Origin: Maribacter ulvicola
Lineage (GTDB): Bacteria; Bacteroidota; Bacteroidia; Flavobacteriales; Flavobacteriaceae
NCBI RefSeq assembly: GCF_900155985.1
Contig: NZ_FTMA01000004.1
Location: 1 to 64,000, forward strand
Length of the DNA: 64,000 nt
Direction: 5' to 3'
The notes under the pieces were generated by a model. That model ran no database searches. It was not told the origin of the DNA and saw only the letters and a list, made by a program, of their open reading frames with translations. A program made the position numbers and the translations under genes. Shown in pieces: positions 44,621 through 54,631 of this stretch (positions are counted from its first letter, which is position 1; every line of letters starts with the position of its first letter).

Positions 44621-46810
44621 ATGAAAAGAAATTTAGCCTATGTACTATTGCTGATGCTTGCAGCTGTTGCATCATGTAGTTTTACCAATAAGACTTTTGA
44701 AAATGACGATAAGGATAAGTTGTTGTTAGATCTTATTACTTATGTATTAGAAAAAGGTCATTATGAGCCAAAAGAACTTAATGATGATTTCTCCGTTCAG
44801 GTTTTTGAAGATTTTATTGATGTAATTGATCCAACAAAAAGATATTTTATAGCCTCAGATATTGCAGAGTTTGAAAAGTACAAATATCAAATTGACGATG
44901 AACTTAAAAATACTGATATCACTTTTTTTAATGTGGTATACGATAGATTGATGCAACGCATGGCAGATGCTAAGGGTATTTACAAAGAAGTTCTTGAGAA
45001 ACCATTTAATTATTCTGAGAATGAAAGCATCAGTATTAAATATGATGAGGAACCATTTGCAGCAAATAGGGAAGAATTAAAAGAACGTTGGAGAAAGCAG
45101 TTAAAATATGCAACCTTAGGTACTTATGATTCTAAAATTTCTCATATGGAACAGGAGGTTGTTTCAGCTAAGAAGCATGAAAACGGAGAAACGGTGACAG
45201 GATTGAGTAATGTGGAACTAAACGATGATCATGACCACTCTGCCCATACTCCAAAAGAGGCGGAACTTGAATCTAGGGAATCAACTGAAAAAACATTAGA
45301 CGAGTTCTTTGATTTTGTGGAAGGTTTGGAAAGGAAAGATTGGTTTGTTCAGTATATCAACACTATTGTAGATGAATTTGATCCACATACGTTTTATTTT
45401 GCTCCAGAAGAAAAAGAAAAGTTTGATACCAGCATGTCTGGTAAATTCGAAGGTATTGGAGCAAGACTTCAGAAAAAATCTGAGGGCGCAAAAATTGTAG
45501 AGATTATTTCTGGTGGTCCGGTATGGAGAGATCAGCGATTAGAAGTTGGTGATGAAATTATCAAAGTAGGTCAGAATGGAGAAGAGCCCATCAATATTGT
45601 AGGTATGCGTTTAGATGATGCCATTAAATTGATTAAAGGTGCTCAAGGTACTATTGTAGATTTGACCGTTAGAAAAGTAGATGGTTCTTTAGATGTCGTT
45701 TCTTTAACAAGAGATGTTGTAGAGTTAGAAGAGTCTTACGCAAAATCTGCTAATATAATTAAAGGTCAAGAGAAATTCGGAATAATCAACCTACCAAAAT
45801 TCTATGTTGATTTCAACGATTACAGCGAAAGAAATGCGGCTACAGATGTAGCTAAAGAAGTAGAGCGCTTAAAAGAAGAGGGCATGGAAGGTCTCATCCT
45901 TGATTTACGTGATAATGGTGGAGGATCTTTAAAAACGGTGGTTGAAATGGCAGGTTTGTTTATTAAAGCTGGCCCGATCGTTCAAGTTCAATCTAAGGAT
46001 AAAGGTAAAGATATTTATGACGATAAAGATGAAAGAATTCAATGGGATGGTCCATTGGTAATTCTGGTAAACGAATTATCTGCTTCTGCATCTGAGATAT
46101 TAGCGGCTGCTATGCAAGATTATAAAAGAGCTATTGTAATAGGAAGCAAGCAGACCTTTGGAAAGGGAACAGTACAAAACGTTATTCCGTTGAATAATAT
46201 GTTGCGCAGTAATGAACACGGAGATTTAGGTGCAATTAAAATTACGACTCAGAAGTTCTATAGAATAAATGGTGGATCTACACAATTAGAAGGGGTTAAG
46301 AGTGATATTGTTGTGCCGGACAGATATAGCTATATTGATTTAGGGGAAAGAGATCAGTCTAACCCTTTAGGATGGGATAAAATCACTCCTGCAGATTACA
46401 AGCCTTGGGATGGTTATATTAATTATGAAAAGACCATTGCCCATAGTGAAAAGAGGATGGCAGCTAATCAACAAATAAAATTAATTGAGGAGAATGCAAA
46501 ATGGTTAAAGGCTGAGCAAGATGAAACGGAGATTTCTTTAAATTTTAATACTTATAAGGAAGAAAAGAATAAGGATAAAGAGCAGTCCAATTATTTTAAA
46601 ACCTTAACTGATTATGATTCTAAGCTTACATTTAAGTCTTTAGGATATGAGGAGCAATTGTTTGCCAAGGATTCTGTATTGCGCGAAAAGCGTAACAGAT
46701 GGCATAAAAACTTAGCTAAAGATGTTTATGTAGAAGAGGCGGTAAACGTTTTAGAAGATTTAAAAATGACCAACATTAAACAAGGTAAATTGGCTAGTGT
46801 AAAAAATTAA
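44621..46810 (+). CDS. prc: Carboxy-terminal processing protease (Prc/Tsp)
   Basis: Start at ATG 44621, giving a lipoprotein signal (LLLMLAAVASCSF); an upstream TTG-initiated extension is ignored. The 729-residue protein has an N-terminal Prc-specific domain, a PDZ domain (about 245-330), and the S41 protease core with Ser in ELSASASEIL and Lys in TFGKGTVQ. A C-terminal DUF3340-like helical region completes the Tsp architecture. It trims exported proteins from their C-termini in the periplasm. A terminator follows at 46831. Confidence 0.92.
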   Translation: MKRNLAYVLLLMLAAVASCSFTNKTFENDDKDKLLLDLITYVLEKGHYEPKELNDDFSVQVFEDFIDVIDPTKRYFIASDIAEFEKYKYQIDDELKNTDITFFNVVYDRLMQRMADAKGIYKEVLEKPFNYSENESISIKYDEEPFAANREELKERWRKQLKYATLGTYDSKISHMEQEVVSAKKHENGETVTGLSNVELNDDHDHSAHTPKEAELESRESTEKTLDEFFDFVEGLERKDWFVQYINTIVDEFDPHTFYFAPEEKEKFDTSMSGKFEGIGARLQKKSEGAKIVEIISGGPVWRDQRLEVGDEIIKVGQNGEEPINIVGMRLDDAIKLIKGAQGTIVDLTVRKVDGSLDVVSLTRDVVELEESYAKSANIIKGQEKFGIINLPKFYVDFNDYSERNAATDVAKEVERLKEEGMEGLILDLRDNGGGSLKTVVEMAGLFIKAGPIVQVQSKDKGKDIYDDKDERIQWDGPLVILVNELSASASEILAAAMQDYKRAIVIGSKQTFGKGTVQNVIPLNNMLRSNEHGDLGAIKITTQKFYRINGGSTQLEGVKSDIVVPDRYSYIDLGERDQSNPLGWDKITPADYKPWDGYINYEKTIAHSEKRMAANQQIKLIEENAKWLKAEQDETEISLNFNTYKEEKNKDKEQSNYFKTLTDYDSKLTFKSLGYEEQLFAKDSVLREKRNRWHKNLAKDVYVEEAVNVLEDLKMTNIKQGKLASVKN

Positions 46811-46830
46811 ACAGTTTCTTAAAAAAATAG

Positions 46831-46865
46831 AAGCTGCTACATAGTTCATGTAGCGGCTTTTTTTT
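46831..46865 (+). terminator. Terminator of prc
   Basis: AAGCTGCTACAT, a five-base loop and ATGTAGCGGCTT (one G-T pair) are followed by an uninterrupted T run, 20 bases past the stop codon. Confidence 0.9.
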
Positions 46866-47024
46866 ATATTACAAGAATTTTATATTCACTCGGTTTGCGA
46901 ACATTATTAGTTTACCGTCACCTATTTTTTTATTCGATAATCTAGGTATAAATATTCCAAGGCTTGCTTCAAAATTTAAATAAAATACTCAATTCAATGT
47001 CTTGTAGTCTTGCTTATGGATTAG

Positions 47025-47570
47025 TTACTTATCTAAAAGCTTATCTGTATGTAGCTTTCTAAGTCTTGCCAACTTAGGGTTGATTACAGCCTGGCAATAC
47101 CCTTGTTCAGAATTGTTCTTATAATAATCTTGATGATACTCTTCTGCATCGTAGAAAATGCCTAAAGGACTTAATTCAGTGACAATAGGCTCTTCATATA
47201 CTACTTGCATTTCATGTAATACTACTTTTGCTTTTTTCTCTTGTTCATTATTATGAAAATAAATGACAGAACGATATTGAGTACCGGCATCGGCACCTTG
47301 CCTGTTTAAGGAGGTAGGGTCGTGTGTTGTCATAAAAATAATTAAAATATCGTCATACGAAACTATAGCAGGATCAAAAGTAATCTGAACTACTTCTGCA
47401 TGTCCTGTTAGTCCAGAACAAATTTCTCTGTAGGTAGGTCTACCCGGTGCTTTACCACCAGTATATCCAGAAACTACTTTTTGTATACCTCTTACCTCTT
47501 GAAATACCGCTTCGGTACACCAAAAGCAGCCACCACCAACCGTGGCGACTTCTAAATTGTTATTAGTCAT
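47025..47570 (-). CDS. msrA: Peptide methionine sulfoxide reductase MsrA
   Basis: The 181-residue enzyme has the MsrA motif GGGCFWCTEAVF with catalytic Cys15, then VSGYTGG, LTGHAEVVQITFD, TQYRSVIY and YHQDYY. It reduces the S epimer of methionine sulfoxide in proteins. It overlaps the end of msrB by eight bases, so both epimers are handled by one operon. Confidence 0.95.
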   Translation of the reverse strand: MTNNNLEVATVGGGCFWCTEAVFQEVRGIQKVVSGYTGGKAPGRPTYREICSGLTGHAEVVQITFDPAIVSYDDILIIFMTTHDPTSLNRQGADAGTQYRSVIYFHNNEQEKKAKVVLHEMQVVYEEPIVTELSPLGIFYDAEEYHQDYYKNNSEQGYCQAVINPKLARLRKLHTDKLLDK

Positions 47571-48024
47571 GAGATTCCTCCTTTTCTAACTGCATAGATT
47601 CAGAATTAATACAGTATCGTAATCCGCTAGGTTCTGGGCCATCTGGGAAAATATGGCCCAAGTGAGCATCACAAGTATTACACAGTACTTCTACACGTAT
47701 CATCCCAAAAGAAGAATCCTTATGATATTTTATAGCATTTTTCTTAATAGGTTGCGTAAAGCTTGGCCAGCCGGTACCAGATTCGAATTTTATAGTAGAA
47801 TCGAACAAAGGCGTACCGCAACAAATACATTCATATTTGCCGGCATCGTGAGCAGTACATAACGCACCGGAATGCGGAGCTTCAGTACCTTTTTTTCGAG
47901 TAACTCTAAACTGTTCAGGGGTCAAAACCTCTTTCCATTCTTGTTCTGTTTTTTCAACTCTTTTGTCAGGTTCAGGGTTGCCATTTACTGAAAAATGAAT
48001 TACATCCTTCCAAGTTAACATCAT
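47563..48024 (-). CDS. msrB: Peptide methionine sulfoxide reductase MsrB
   Basis: The 153-residue MsrB has two Zn-binding CxxC pairs (CICC and CNTC), KFESGTGWPSF, GHIFPDGP, and catalytic Cys in GLRYCINS. It reduces the R epimer of protein methionine sulfoxide. It is first in the operon and overlaps msrA by eight bases. Together with the GAF-type free-methionine sulfoxide reductase at 56257 the window holds all three repair activities. Confidence 0.95.
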   Translation of the reverse strand: MMLTWKDVIHFSVNGNPEPDKRVEKTEQEWKEVLTPEQFRVTRKKGTEAPHSGALCTAHDAGKYECICCGTPLFDSTIKFESGTGWPSFTQPIKKNAIKYHKDSSFGMIRVEVLCNTCDAHLGHIFPDGPEPSGLRYCINSESMQLEKEESHD

Positions 48025-48110
48025 AATTTTCCTTTCGTTTAGACTTTGTTTACTAGGTTTCTTGGTCGGTAATTTACCTAATATCTTACAAAATTAGGTA
48101 ATTTTGAGGT

Positions 48111-48923
48111 ATGGCATACCCCAAAAATAGTAGAACGGTTTATAGTATTTTAATGCTGGTTTGTATCATTGGTTTTTGGTTGTTCGAAAACTTTTATACG
48201 CCCGCTACATATTCTAATAGTAAAGAAGATATTACGGCCAATAATTTTCCTATTGAGCTGTTGCCGATGTCTACAACCGGCGAAATTGTAAAGCATGAGC
48301 ATTTTACGTTATCATACAATGAACCTTATGAACAGGCAGAATGGGTGGCATACACGTTGCGTAAAAGTCATTTGACCTATGATGATAGGAAACGTCCATA
48401 TTTTATAGAAGATCCATTTGTTTCTTCTAAATCTGCAGATTGGCGAAATTATAAAGGGTCGGGTTATGACCGCGGGCATTTAGTACCTGCTGGTGATCGT
48501 AGATTTTCTTTGCAAGCATATAACGAAACGTTTTATACTAGTAATATAAGTCCGCAAGACAGAGAATTCAATGCAGGTATTTGGAATGACCTAGAGCAGC
48601 AAACAAGACGCTGGGCAAAACAGTATGGAACATTATATGTATTTACAGGCGGAGTCTTAGAAAACGGATTAGAAGAGATAGGACAAGAAGATGTAGATGT
48701 GCCAGATGTATTCTATAAGATTATTGTCCGTAAAAAGGGAGAGAAGATATATGCGTTGTCATTTCTAATACCGAACAAGCCTCAAGTTACCTCTTTAAGG
48801 AATTTTGTGGTGTCTGTAGATGATATAGAAAAAGAAACGGGAATAGACTTTTTTGTGGAACTACCGGAAAAGCAGCAAAATGCTTTCGAAGGTAGCAAAA
48901 ATACAACCGTATGGAAGTTTTAG
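48111..48923 (+). CDS. DNA/RNA non-specific endonuclease
   Basis: The 270-residue beta-beta-alpha-metal nuclease has an N-terminal hydrophobic anchor (SILMLVCIIGFWLF) and the family motif YDRGHLVPAGDRR with the general-base His at about residue 123, then ISPQDREFNAGIWNDLEQ (metal-binding Asn). It cuts double- and single-stranded DNA and RNA outside the cytoplasm, probably for nutrient recovery. The stop overlaps the end of rodA on the other strand by four bases. Confidence 0.9.
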   Translation: MAYPKNSRTVYSILMLVCIIGFWLFENFYTPATYSNSKEDITANNFPIELLPMSTTGEIVKHEHFTLSYNEPYEQAEWVAYTLRKSHLTYDDRKRPYFIEDPFVSSKSADWRNYKGSGYDRGHLVPAGDRRFSLQAYNETFYTSNISPQDREFNAGIWNDLEQQTRRWAKQYGTLYVFTGGVLENGLEEIGQEDVDVPDVFYKIIVRKKGEKIYALSFLIPNKPQVTSLRNFVVSVDDIEKETGIDFFVELPEKQQNAFEGSKNTTVWKF

Positions 48924-50203
48924 AAACTCTCTTTTAACCTGTTCGTATCCAGCCTTAAGAAAATAAAGAGTAGAATAGTAAAGAATAGAAGCCCCGATCC
49001 ACCATAGCTAAAAAAGGGCAAGGGAATACCAATAGTAGGTAGAATGCCTATAACCATGCCTATGTTGATAAAATAATGGATGAGTAGGATTGAAATGACC
49101 CCGTAGCCATACATTCTAGCAAAGGCATTTTTCTGTCTTTCAGCTAAAGAAATTAGTCTAAGAAATAGGACGGTAAAGAGAATAATTACGGTTGCTGTGC
49201 CTAAAAATCCCCATTCTTCACCTACAGTACTAAAAATATAATCGGTATCTTGTTCAGGTACAAAATCTCCTTTTGTTCGTGTTCCTTCCAGAAAACCTTT
49301 TCCGAAGAATCCGCCAGATTCAATTGCTTTTTCAGATTGATAGGTATTGTATCCTATAGATCTTCTGATCTGCTCTAATTTTTTTGGGTCTTTTTCTAAT
49401 CGTAGCCACAAGCTAAAGCGATCTCTGTGGCGTTGTTCAAAGACATTATTGAAAACGAAATTTACAGAAAGAGAGAAAAGAATGATGGCTACACTAATTA
49501 AGCTTAGTGGTATCACCGGAATTTTTAATGATTTGCGTTTTAGAGTATATAGCAGTATAATCATTAAAACTAAACCAATTATAAGCCAAACGGTACCAAA
49601 CATTAGGGTAGTGACAAATACGAGGATCAAACTCAGTATAATAACCAAATAATATAGCGGTAGACCTTCTCTGAAAATGACAAAGATCATGGCAAAGAAA
49701 ACTAGCGCACTGCCGGGGTCTGGTTGCGGTATAATTAAAATTGCTGGCACCAGTATAATTAAAAGCGCAAAGAATTGATCTTTTCTACGTTTAATGTCCG
49801 TTTGTATATCGCTGAGGTATTTAGCAAGAGCAAGCGCGGTTGCCACTTTTGCTAGTTCAGAAGGCTGTAAGTTGAAAAAGCCAAGATCATACCAAGATGT
49901 TGCCCCGGCAATTGTTTTTCCAAAAACAAATAACCCCAGTAATGAGACCATGGATAGTAAGTAAAAAAGACTCGAAAAGCGTTCATAAAAATTAACCTCT
50001 AGGGCAAGAATGATTACTATGGAAACTAAACTTACTCCAATAAAAAACAATTGCTTGCCATAACGTGTGCCAATATCAAAGATTGAACTTTGTTCGTCGA
50101 TGAATGTACTAGAGTATATATTGATCCAGCCAATAAGTACAAGTGCTAAATAGATGAGTACACTTAGCCAATCAATTCTTTTTAAGATACTTCTACCAGA
50201 CAC
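48920..50203 (-). CDS. rodA: Rod-shape SEDS polymerase RodA
   Basis: The 427-residue SEDS-family membrane protein has about ten helices. Diagnostic stretches are FFNLQPSELAKVATALALA, PQPDPGSALVF, NTYQSEKAIESGGFFGKG, PEQDTDYIFSTVGEEWGFLG and SYGGSGLL. It polymerises glycan strands in lateral wall synthesis with PBP2. It is the last gene of the mreBCD-mrdA-rodA set and overlaps mrdA by 11 bases. Confidence 0.95.
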   Translation of the reverse strand: MSGRSILKRIDWLSVLIYLALVLIGWINIYSSTFIDEQSSIFDIGTRYGKQLFFIGVSLVSIVIILALEVNFYERFSSLFYLLSMVSLLGLFVFGKTIAGATSWYDLGFFNLQPSELAKVATALALAKYLSDIQTDIKRRKDQFFALLIILVPAILIIPQPDPGSALVFFAMIFVIFREGLPLYYLVIILSLILVFVTTLMFGTVWLIIGLVLMIILLYTLKRKSLKIPVIPLSLISVAIILFSLSVNFVFNNVFEQRHRDRFSLWLRLEKDPKKLEQIRRSIGYNTYQSEKAIESGGFFGKGFLEGTRTKGDFVPEQDTDYIFSTVGEEWGFLGTATVIILFTVLFLRLISLAERQKNAFARMYGYGVISILLIHYFINIGMVIGILPTIGIPLPFFSYGGSGLLFFTILLFIFLRLDTNRLKESF

Positions 50204-52061
50204 GTTCGTTAATTTTAAACTTTTCCCCGCTGTGTGGTTTTGCGTATTCTGCTTCTAATGTTCTTTCAAGTATTCTCTTTTCTAGATCGGTTCTGGTAAT
50301 TTCTCCTTTTAAATATTTTTCAAGCATAAGTGAAGCAATATGCCCTGCATATCTAGAGCCATAATATCCGTTTTCAATGTATACGGCCATAGCAATTTTA
50401 GGATTATTTACAGGAGCAAAGGCAACAAAAACCGAGTGGTCTGTAAGTTGTGTTCGTACTCCGTTAATTTTAGTAAAATTTTCAACTGTACCTGTTTTGC
50501 CTGCAACTTCAATACCCGGTATTTGAAGCCTTCTTGCAGTACCTTTGGTGTATACCTCTGCCATACCTTTAACTATGGGCTCAAAATGTTTAGGATCTAT
50601 AGTTGTATGTTTGGCTTCTGTAAATTTAGGTGCTGTAATAGCTTTGCCTTCAATCTTTTTAAGGATATGTGGGGTGAAATAATATCCTTTATTGGCAATT
50701 GCCGCGGTCATATTTGCCAATTGAATGGGGGTTGTCAATATTTCACCTTGCCCTATGGAATTAGAAATGATATAGGATGAGCTCCATCTGTTATCACCGT
50801 ACCATTTGTCATAGTATTCTTTACTAGGTATACGTCCTTTTTGACCAAAGGGCAGATCATACCCAAGATAGTCGCCTAGGCCAAAGCTGCGTAAATGTTT
50901 TTCCCATACATCCATGCCTTCGTCCGTAGTTTCAAATTTTTCAAATATTTTTTTAAAGGCACCTGCGAAAAAGGCATTGCAGGAAAGGTAGATTCCGGTA
51001 TGAACGTCACGCAATCCGCCCCCACAATGGCAGCCTTTTTTCTTTCGTCCTACATAGAAACCGTTATAGCACTGAATTTTTGTGGTTTCATCAATAACAC
51101 CTTCTTGCAGGGCAACTAGGGCATTAAGGGCTTTAAAAGGTGATCCAGGAGGCTGCTGGGCATGAATAGAGCGATCCCAAGTTGGGTTCGCTATTGTATC
51201 ATTATAGAGTTTCGTATAATTTTTAGAACGCTCTCTTCCTACAAGCAACGAAGGGTCATAGGTAGGTCCAGATATCATGGAAAGAATTTCGCCGGTGGCA
51301 GGTTCAATGGCTACAATCCCGCCTCTTTTACCATTCATCAACAATTCACCGTATTCTTGTAAGGTCTTGTCAATAGTAATGCTTATTTGTTTTCCTTGTT
51401 CTGGTAGGGTATCTATAGTTCCATTCTTATATGGGCCTATGTCTCTATTAAACCTATCTTTCTGTATATATTGAACGCCTTTTCGGCCTCTTAATAGGTC
51501 TTCATAGTAGCGCTCTACACCGGTTCTACCTTTTAGTTCTCCTTGTACATAATATTTATTGACCGCTAAATCACTTTCATTTACTTCACTAATGTAACCC
51601 AAAACATTTGCTGCACTTGAAGTGTCATAATAACGCAATGATCTTTTTTGAATATAGAAGCCCTTGTACTTACGCATCTTCTCTTGTAGCATTGCGTAAT
51701 CCTGCTTTGAAAGTTGGGGTACCAAAACAGAAGGTAACCGTGGGGAATATACCCTAGCCTTTCTTAATTTTTCAATAAATTTTACCTTGTCAATTCCGAG
51801 CAGCCCGCAAAATTCCAAGGTATCTAAAGGTTGAACTTCTCGTGGAATAACCATGACATCGTATGCAGGATCATTACCTACTAAAAGTTGACCGTTACGA
51901 TCGTAGATGTAACCTCGTTCTGGGTAATCGTATATTGCTTTTATCGCCGGGTCTTCTAAAACTTGCTCTGCAGAAAAGCTGAAAATTTGCAAATAGGATA
52001 GCCTTCCCAAAAAGGTAATTGCGATGACAACTATGATTAAAGATAAAAGAATTTTTCTCAT
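50193..52061 (-). CDS. mrdA: Penicillin-binding protein 2 (elongasome transpeptidase)
   Basis: The 622-residue class B PBP has one N-terminal membrane helix, a dimerisation domain (about 50-230) and the transpeptidase with SPFK (Ser of SxxK, about 307), SCN (SxN, about 360) and KTGT (about 525). It cross-links peptidoglycan during elongation with RodA. Overlaps of a few bases with mreD and rodA support one transcript. Confidence 0.95.
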   Translation of the reverse strand: MRKILLSLIIVVIAITFLGRLSYLQIFSFSAEQVLEDPAIKAIYDYPERGYIYDRNGQLLVGNDPAYDVMVIPREVQPLDTLEFCGLLGIDKVKFIEKLRKARVYSPRLPSVLVPQLSKQDYAMLQEKMRKYKGFYIQKRSLRYYDTSSAANVLGYISEVNESDLAVNKYYVQGELKGRTGVERYYEDLLRGRKGVQYIQKDRFNRDIGPYKNGTIDTLPEQGKQISITIDKTLQEYGELLMNGKRGGIVAIEPATGEILSMISGPTYDPSLLVGRERSKNYTKLYNDTIANPTWDRSIHAQQPPGSPFKALNALVALQEGVIDETTKIQCYNGFYVGRKKKGCHCGGGLRDVHTGIYLSCNAFFAGAFKKIFEKFETTDEGMDVWEKHLRSFGLGDYLGYDLPFGQKGRIPSKEYYDKWYGDNRWSSSYIISNSIGQGEILTTPIQLANMTAAIANKGYYFTPHILKKIEGKAITAPKFTEAKHTTIDPKHFEPIVKGMAEVYTKGTARRLQIPGIEVAGKTGTVENFTKINGVRTQLTDHSVFVAFAPVNNPKIAMAVYIENGYYGSRYAGHIASLMLEKYLKGEITRTDLEKRILERTLEAEYAKPHSGEKFKINERVW

Positions 52062-52567
52062 TCTTTTTTACTGCTGAATAATGTAATGAACAACATTCCT
52101 AAGATTAATGTAGAAATACTTACAATTACTGTTTTTTGTAAAATTAACAAGCTATTCGAAAAACTAAAAATTTCTAATGTAAAGTATACCAAGTGATGTA
52201 TTATAATCAATAACGCTAAAAAGGTAAATTGTTGTGCCTTGGTACTGTTGTTTAACTTAAAACTTTGAAATTCATAATTTACACCAAAGACAAAACGCAT
52301 AATAGTTGGTCTTAGATAAGCTATGGTCACAGTGGCTGCAGCGTTAATGGCAAGTGTGTCAGAAAAAATGTCTACGCATAGGCCTAAGAAAAAGCATAAT
52401 AGTAAAAAGGAGGTTCTATTTTGTTTGATCGGATACCAATACAAAAATAGAATATATATTAGCGGATTGATATAGCCGAAGAAATTTAGTTTATTGAATA
52501 CTAAAACCTGAAGGAGTACCAATAAAATAAATCGGAGCAAAATTAAAAATGACGTACTGTTAATCAT
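52058..52567 (-). CDS. mreD: Rod shape-determining protein MreD
   Basis: The 169-residue integral membrane protein has about five hydrophobic segments and the MreD start pattern (FLILLRFILLVLLQVLVFNKL). It connects MreC to the cytoplasmic MreB filament. It overlaps mreC by eight bases upstream and mrdA by four bases downstream. Confidence 0.9.
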   Translation of the reverse strand: MINSTSFLILLRFILLVLLQVLVFNKLNFFGYINPLIYILFLYWYPIKQNRTSFLLLCFFLGLCVDIFSDTLAINAAATVTIAYLRPTIMRFVFGVNYEFQSFKLNNSTKAQQFTFLALLIIIHHLVYFTLEIFSFSNSLLILQKTVIVSISTLILGMLFITLFSSKKE

Positions 52568-53381
52568 TGGCTTCTGTTTCTGCTTCTAATTCTAAAATTT
52601 CTTTACGATTTAGGTTTCTAATGATATAAATATTATCAATATTGGTCATATCATTAAACAGTTCTACATCTATAAAATAGAAACTTTTTGAATTGTCCAA
52701 ATCAAATCGCTTAATTGTTCCAATTGGGATGTTTTCAGGGAATATGCTGCTCATGGCTCCCGTAACAATGGTGTCGCCAATTGTAAGAGGTACCAATCTT
52801 GGAATATCAATTAATTGAACAACATTATAATCTCTAGTATTTTCCCAAACTAAAGAGCCAAAATGATTAGAGTTCTTGATTTTTGCGTTAATGTTAGATT
52901 TGTCACTTAAAATACTTTGTACCGTAGAAAAGTTATCTGATGTGTTTTCTACGATACCAAGTATTCCTTTATCGGTAATAACGCCCATATCTTGAAAGAT
53001 ACTATCATTTTCGCCTTTATTGATAGTGATGTAGTTACGCTGATCGGCATAGCTGTTATTGATTACGCGACCTCTGGTAACTTCATATTTTACAGAAGTT
53101 GAATCTATGAGAGCAGGTGAAAGCACAACATTGTTAAATAGCTTGCTTCTAAGTCTTTTATTTTCCTCAACAAGTTTGTTGTTCTCTTCTCTTAATTCAA
53201 AATATGAAGTAATATTGTCTGAAAATGTATAGAGGCTTCCGGTTATGTAGTTGGAAGAATTTAAAAATTTAGATTGATGGTACGAGTGCGATTGAAATGT
53301 AAAAATGCAAGAAATCAATAAAAGAAAAAGGTAAAGTAAGAATATTTTATACCTGATTAAAAAATTTATAATCTGTTGCAT
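52560..53381 (-). CDS. mreC: Rod shape-determining protein MreC
   Basis: The 273-residue bitopic protein has an N-terminal membrane helix (IFLLYLFLLLISCIFTF), a coiled coil (about 58-85), and the periplasmic beta-rich MreC domain (GRVINNSYADQRNYITINKG, GVITDKGILGIVE). It scaffolds PBP2 and RodA. It follows mreB after 165 bases that contain a hairpin (53522-53549). Confidence 0.93.
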   Translation of the reverse strand: MQQIINFLIRYKIFLLYLFLLLISCIFTFQSHSYHQSKFLNSSNYITGSLYTFSDNITSYFELREENNKLVEENKRLRSKLFNNVVLSPALIDSTSVKYEVTRGRVINNSYADQRNYITINKGENDSIFQDMGVITDKGILGIVENTSDNFSTVQSILSDKSNINAKIKNSNHFGSLVWENTRDYNVVQLIDIPRLVPLTIGDTIVTGAMSSIFPENIPIGTIKRFDLDNSKSFYFIDVELFNDMTNIDNIYIIRNLNRKEILELEAETEAND

Positions 53382-53521
53382 TCACCCCTATATTTTTACT
53401 CGATAATAACATGTTGACCAAGGTAGCCCTAACGTAGGTTACTTTGATAATTTTCTTAAAAATATATCGATTATCATTAACAAATGCTTCTCGATTTTTC
53501 TTTTATATATTTACTAATAAT

Positions 53522-53549
53522 TAAGGGGTTGTTTATAAATAACCCCTTA
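53522..53549. other. Hairpin at the mreB stop codon
   Basis: TAAGGGGTT and AACCCCTTA form a nine-pair stem overlapping the last bases of mreB (stop at 53547-53549). No T run follows on the minus strand, so it is likelier an attenuator or mRNA-processing hairpin lowering mreC expression than a full terminator. Confidence 0.55.
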
Positions 53550-54575
53550 CTTAATTAATATACTCTTGTAGCGTTCTAAATTCTTTAGCGCAATACCTGT
53601 GCCACGTACTACGGCACGTAATGGATCTTCGGCAATGTAAACGGGCAGGTCGGTTTTTTGAGACAACCTTCTATCTAATCCACGTAACATAGAGCCACCG
53701 CCTGCAAGGTAGATACCTGTGTTATAAATATCTGCAGCTAATTCTGGTGGTGTTTGGGATAAGGTTTCCATAACCGCATCTTCAACACGCAGAATAGACT
53801 TGTCTAAAGCCTTCGCTATTTCTCTATAAGATATTTGAACTTGTTTAGGTTTACCTGTTAGCAAATCACGTCCTTGTACAGATTTTTCATCTGGAGGAGA
53901 CTGTAAATCTTCTGTAGCAGAACCTATTTCAATTTTAATGGCCTCAGCAGTACTTTCACCAACATATAAATTATGTTGTGTACGCATGTAATAAATGATG
54001 TCATTCGTAAATACATCACCTGCAATTTTCACTGATTTATCACAAACGATACCACCTAAAGCAATAACGGCAATTTCAGTAGTACCACCACCTATATCTA
54101 CGATCATGTTCCCTTTTGGCTGCATAATATCTAAACCGATACCTATGGCAGCAGCCATAGGTTCGTGAATAAGATATACTTCTTTACCGTTTACACGCTC
54201 AGCAGATTCTTTTACCGCGCGCATTTCAACTTCTGTAATACCAGATGGTATGCAGATAACCAACCGCAATGCAGGAGGAAACCATTTTTTCTTTAATGCA
54301 GGAATATTTTTGATAAACATCATCAGCATCTTTTCAGATGCATCAAAATCAGCAATTACACCATCTTTTAACGGTCTAATTGTTTTTATGTTCTCATGGG
54401 TTTTACCTTGCATCATGTTGGCTTCTTTACCAACTGCAATGATTTTTCCGCTAATTCTATCTCTGGCAACGATGGATGGGCTATCGACAACTACCTTATC
54501 GTTATGGATAATAAGGGTGTTCGCTGTACCTAAATCTATAGCTATTTCCTCGGTCAAGAAATCAAAAAATCCCAT
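53547..54575 (-). CDS. mreB: Rod shape-determining protein MreB
   Basis: The 342-residue actin-like ATPase has the phosphate-1 motif IAIDLGTANTLI, connect-1 HEPMAAAIGIGLDI, phosphate-2 MIVDIGGGTTEIAVI and the adenosine motif YLAGGGSMLRGLD. It forms membrane filaments that direct elongation. purH lies 57 bases upstream in the same direction, so mreB may be read from both its own and the purH promoter. Confidence 0.97.
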   Translation of the reverse strand: MGFFDFLTEEIAIDLGTANTLIIHNDKVVVDSPSIVARDRISGKIIAVGKEANMMQGKTHENIKTIRPLKDGVIADFDASEKMLMMFIKNIPALKKKWFPPALRLVICIPSGITEVEMRAVKESAERVNGKEVYLIHEPMAAAIGIGLDIMQPKGNMIVDIGGGTTEIAVIALGGIVCDKSVKIAGDVFTNDIIYYMRTQHNLYVGESTAEAIKIEIGSATEDLQSPPDEKSVQGRDLLTGKPKQVQISYREIAKALDKSILRVEDAVMETLSQTPPELAADIYNTGIYLAGGGSMLRGLDRRLSQKTDLPVYIAEDPLRAVVRGTGIALKNLERYKSILIK

Positions 54576-54631
54576 ATGTGATGTTTAAATTTTAGATAAA
54601 AGGGTGTGTTTCATCGTCAAAAGTAATGAAA

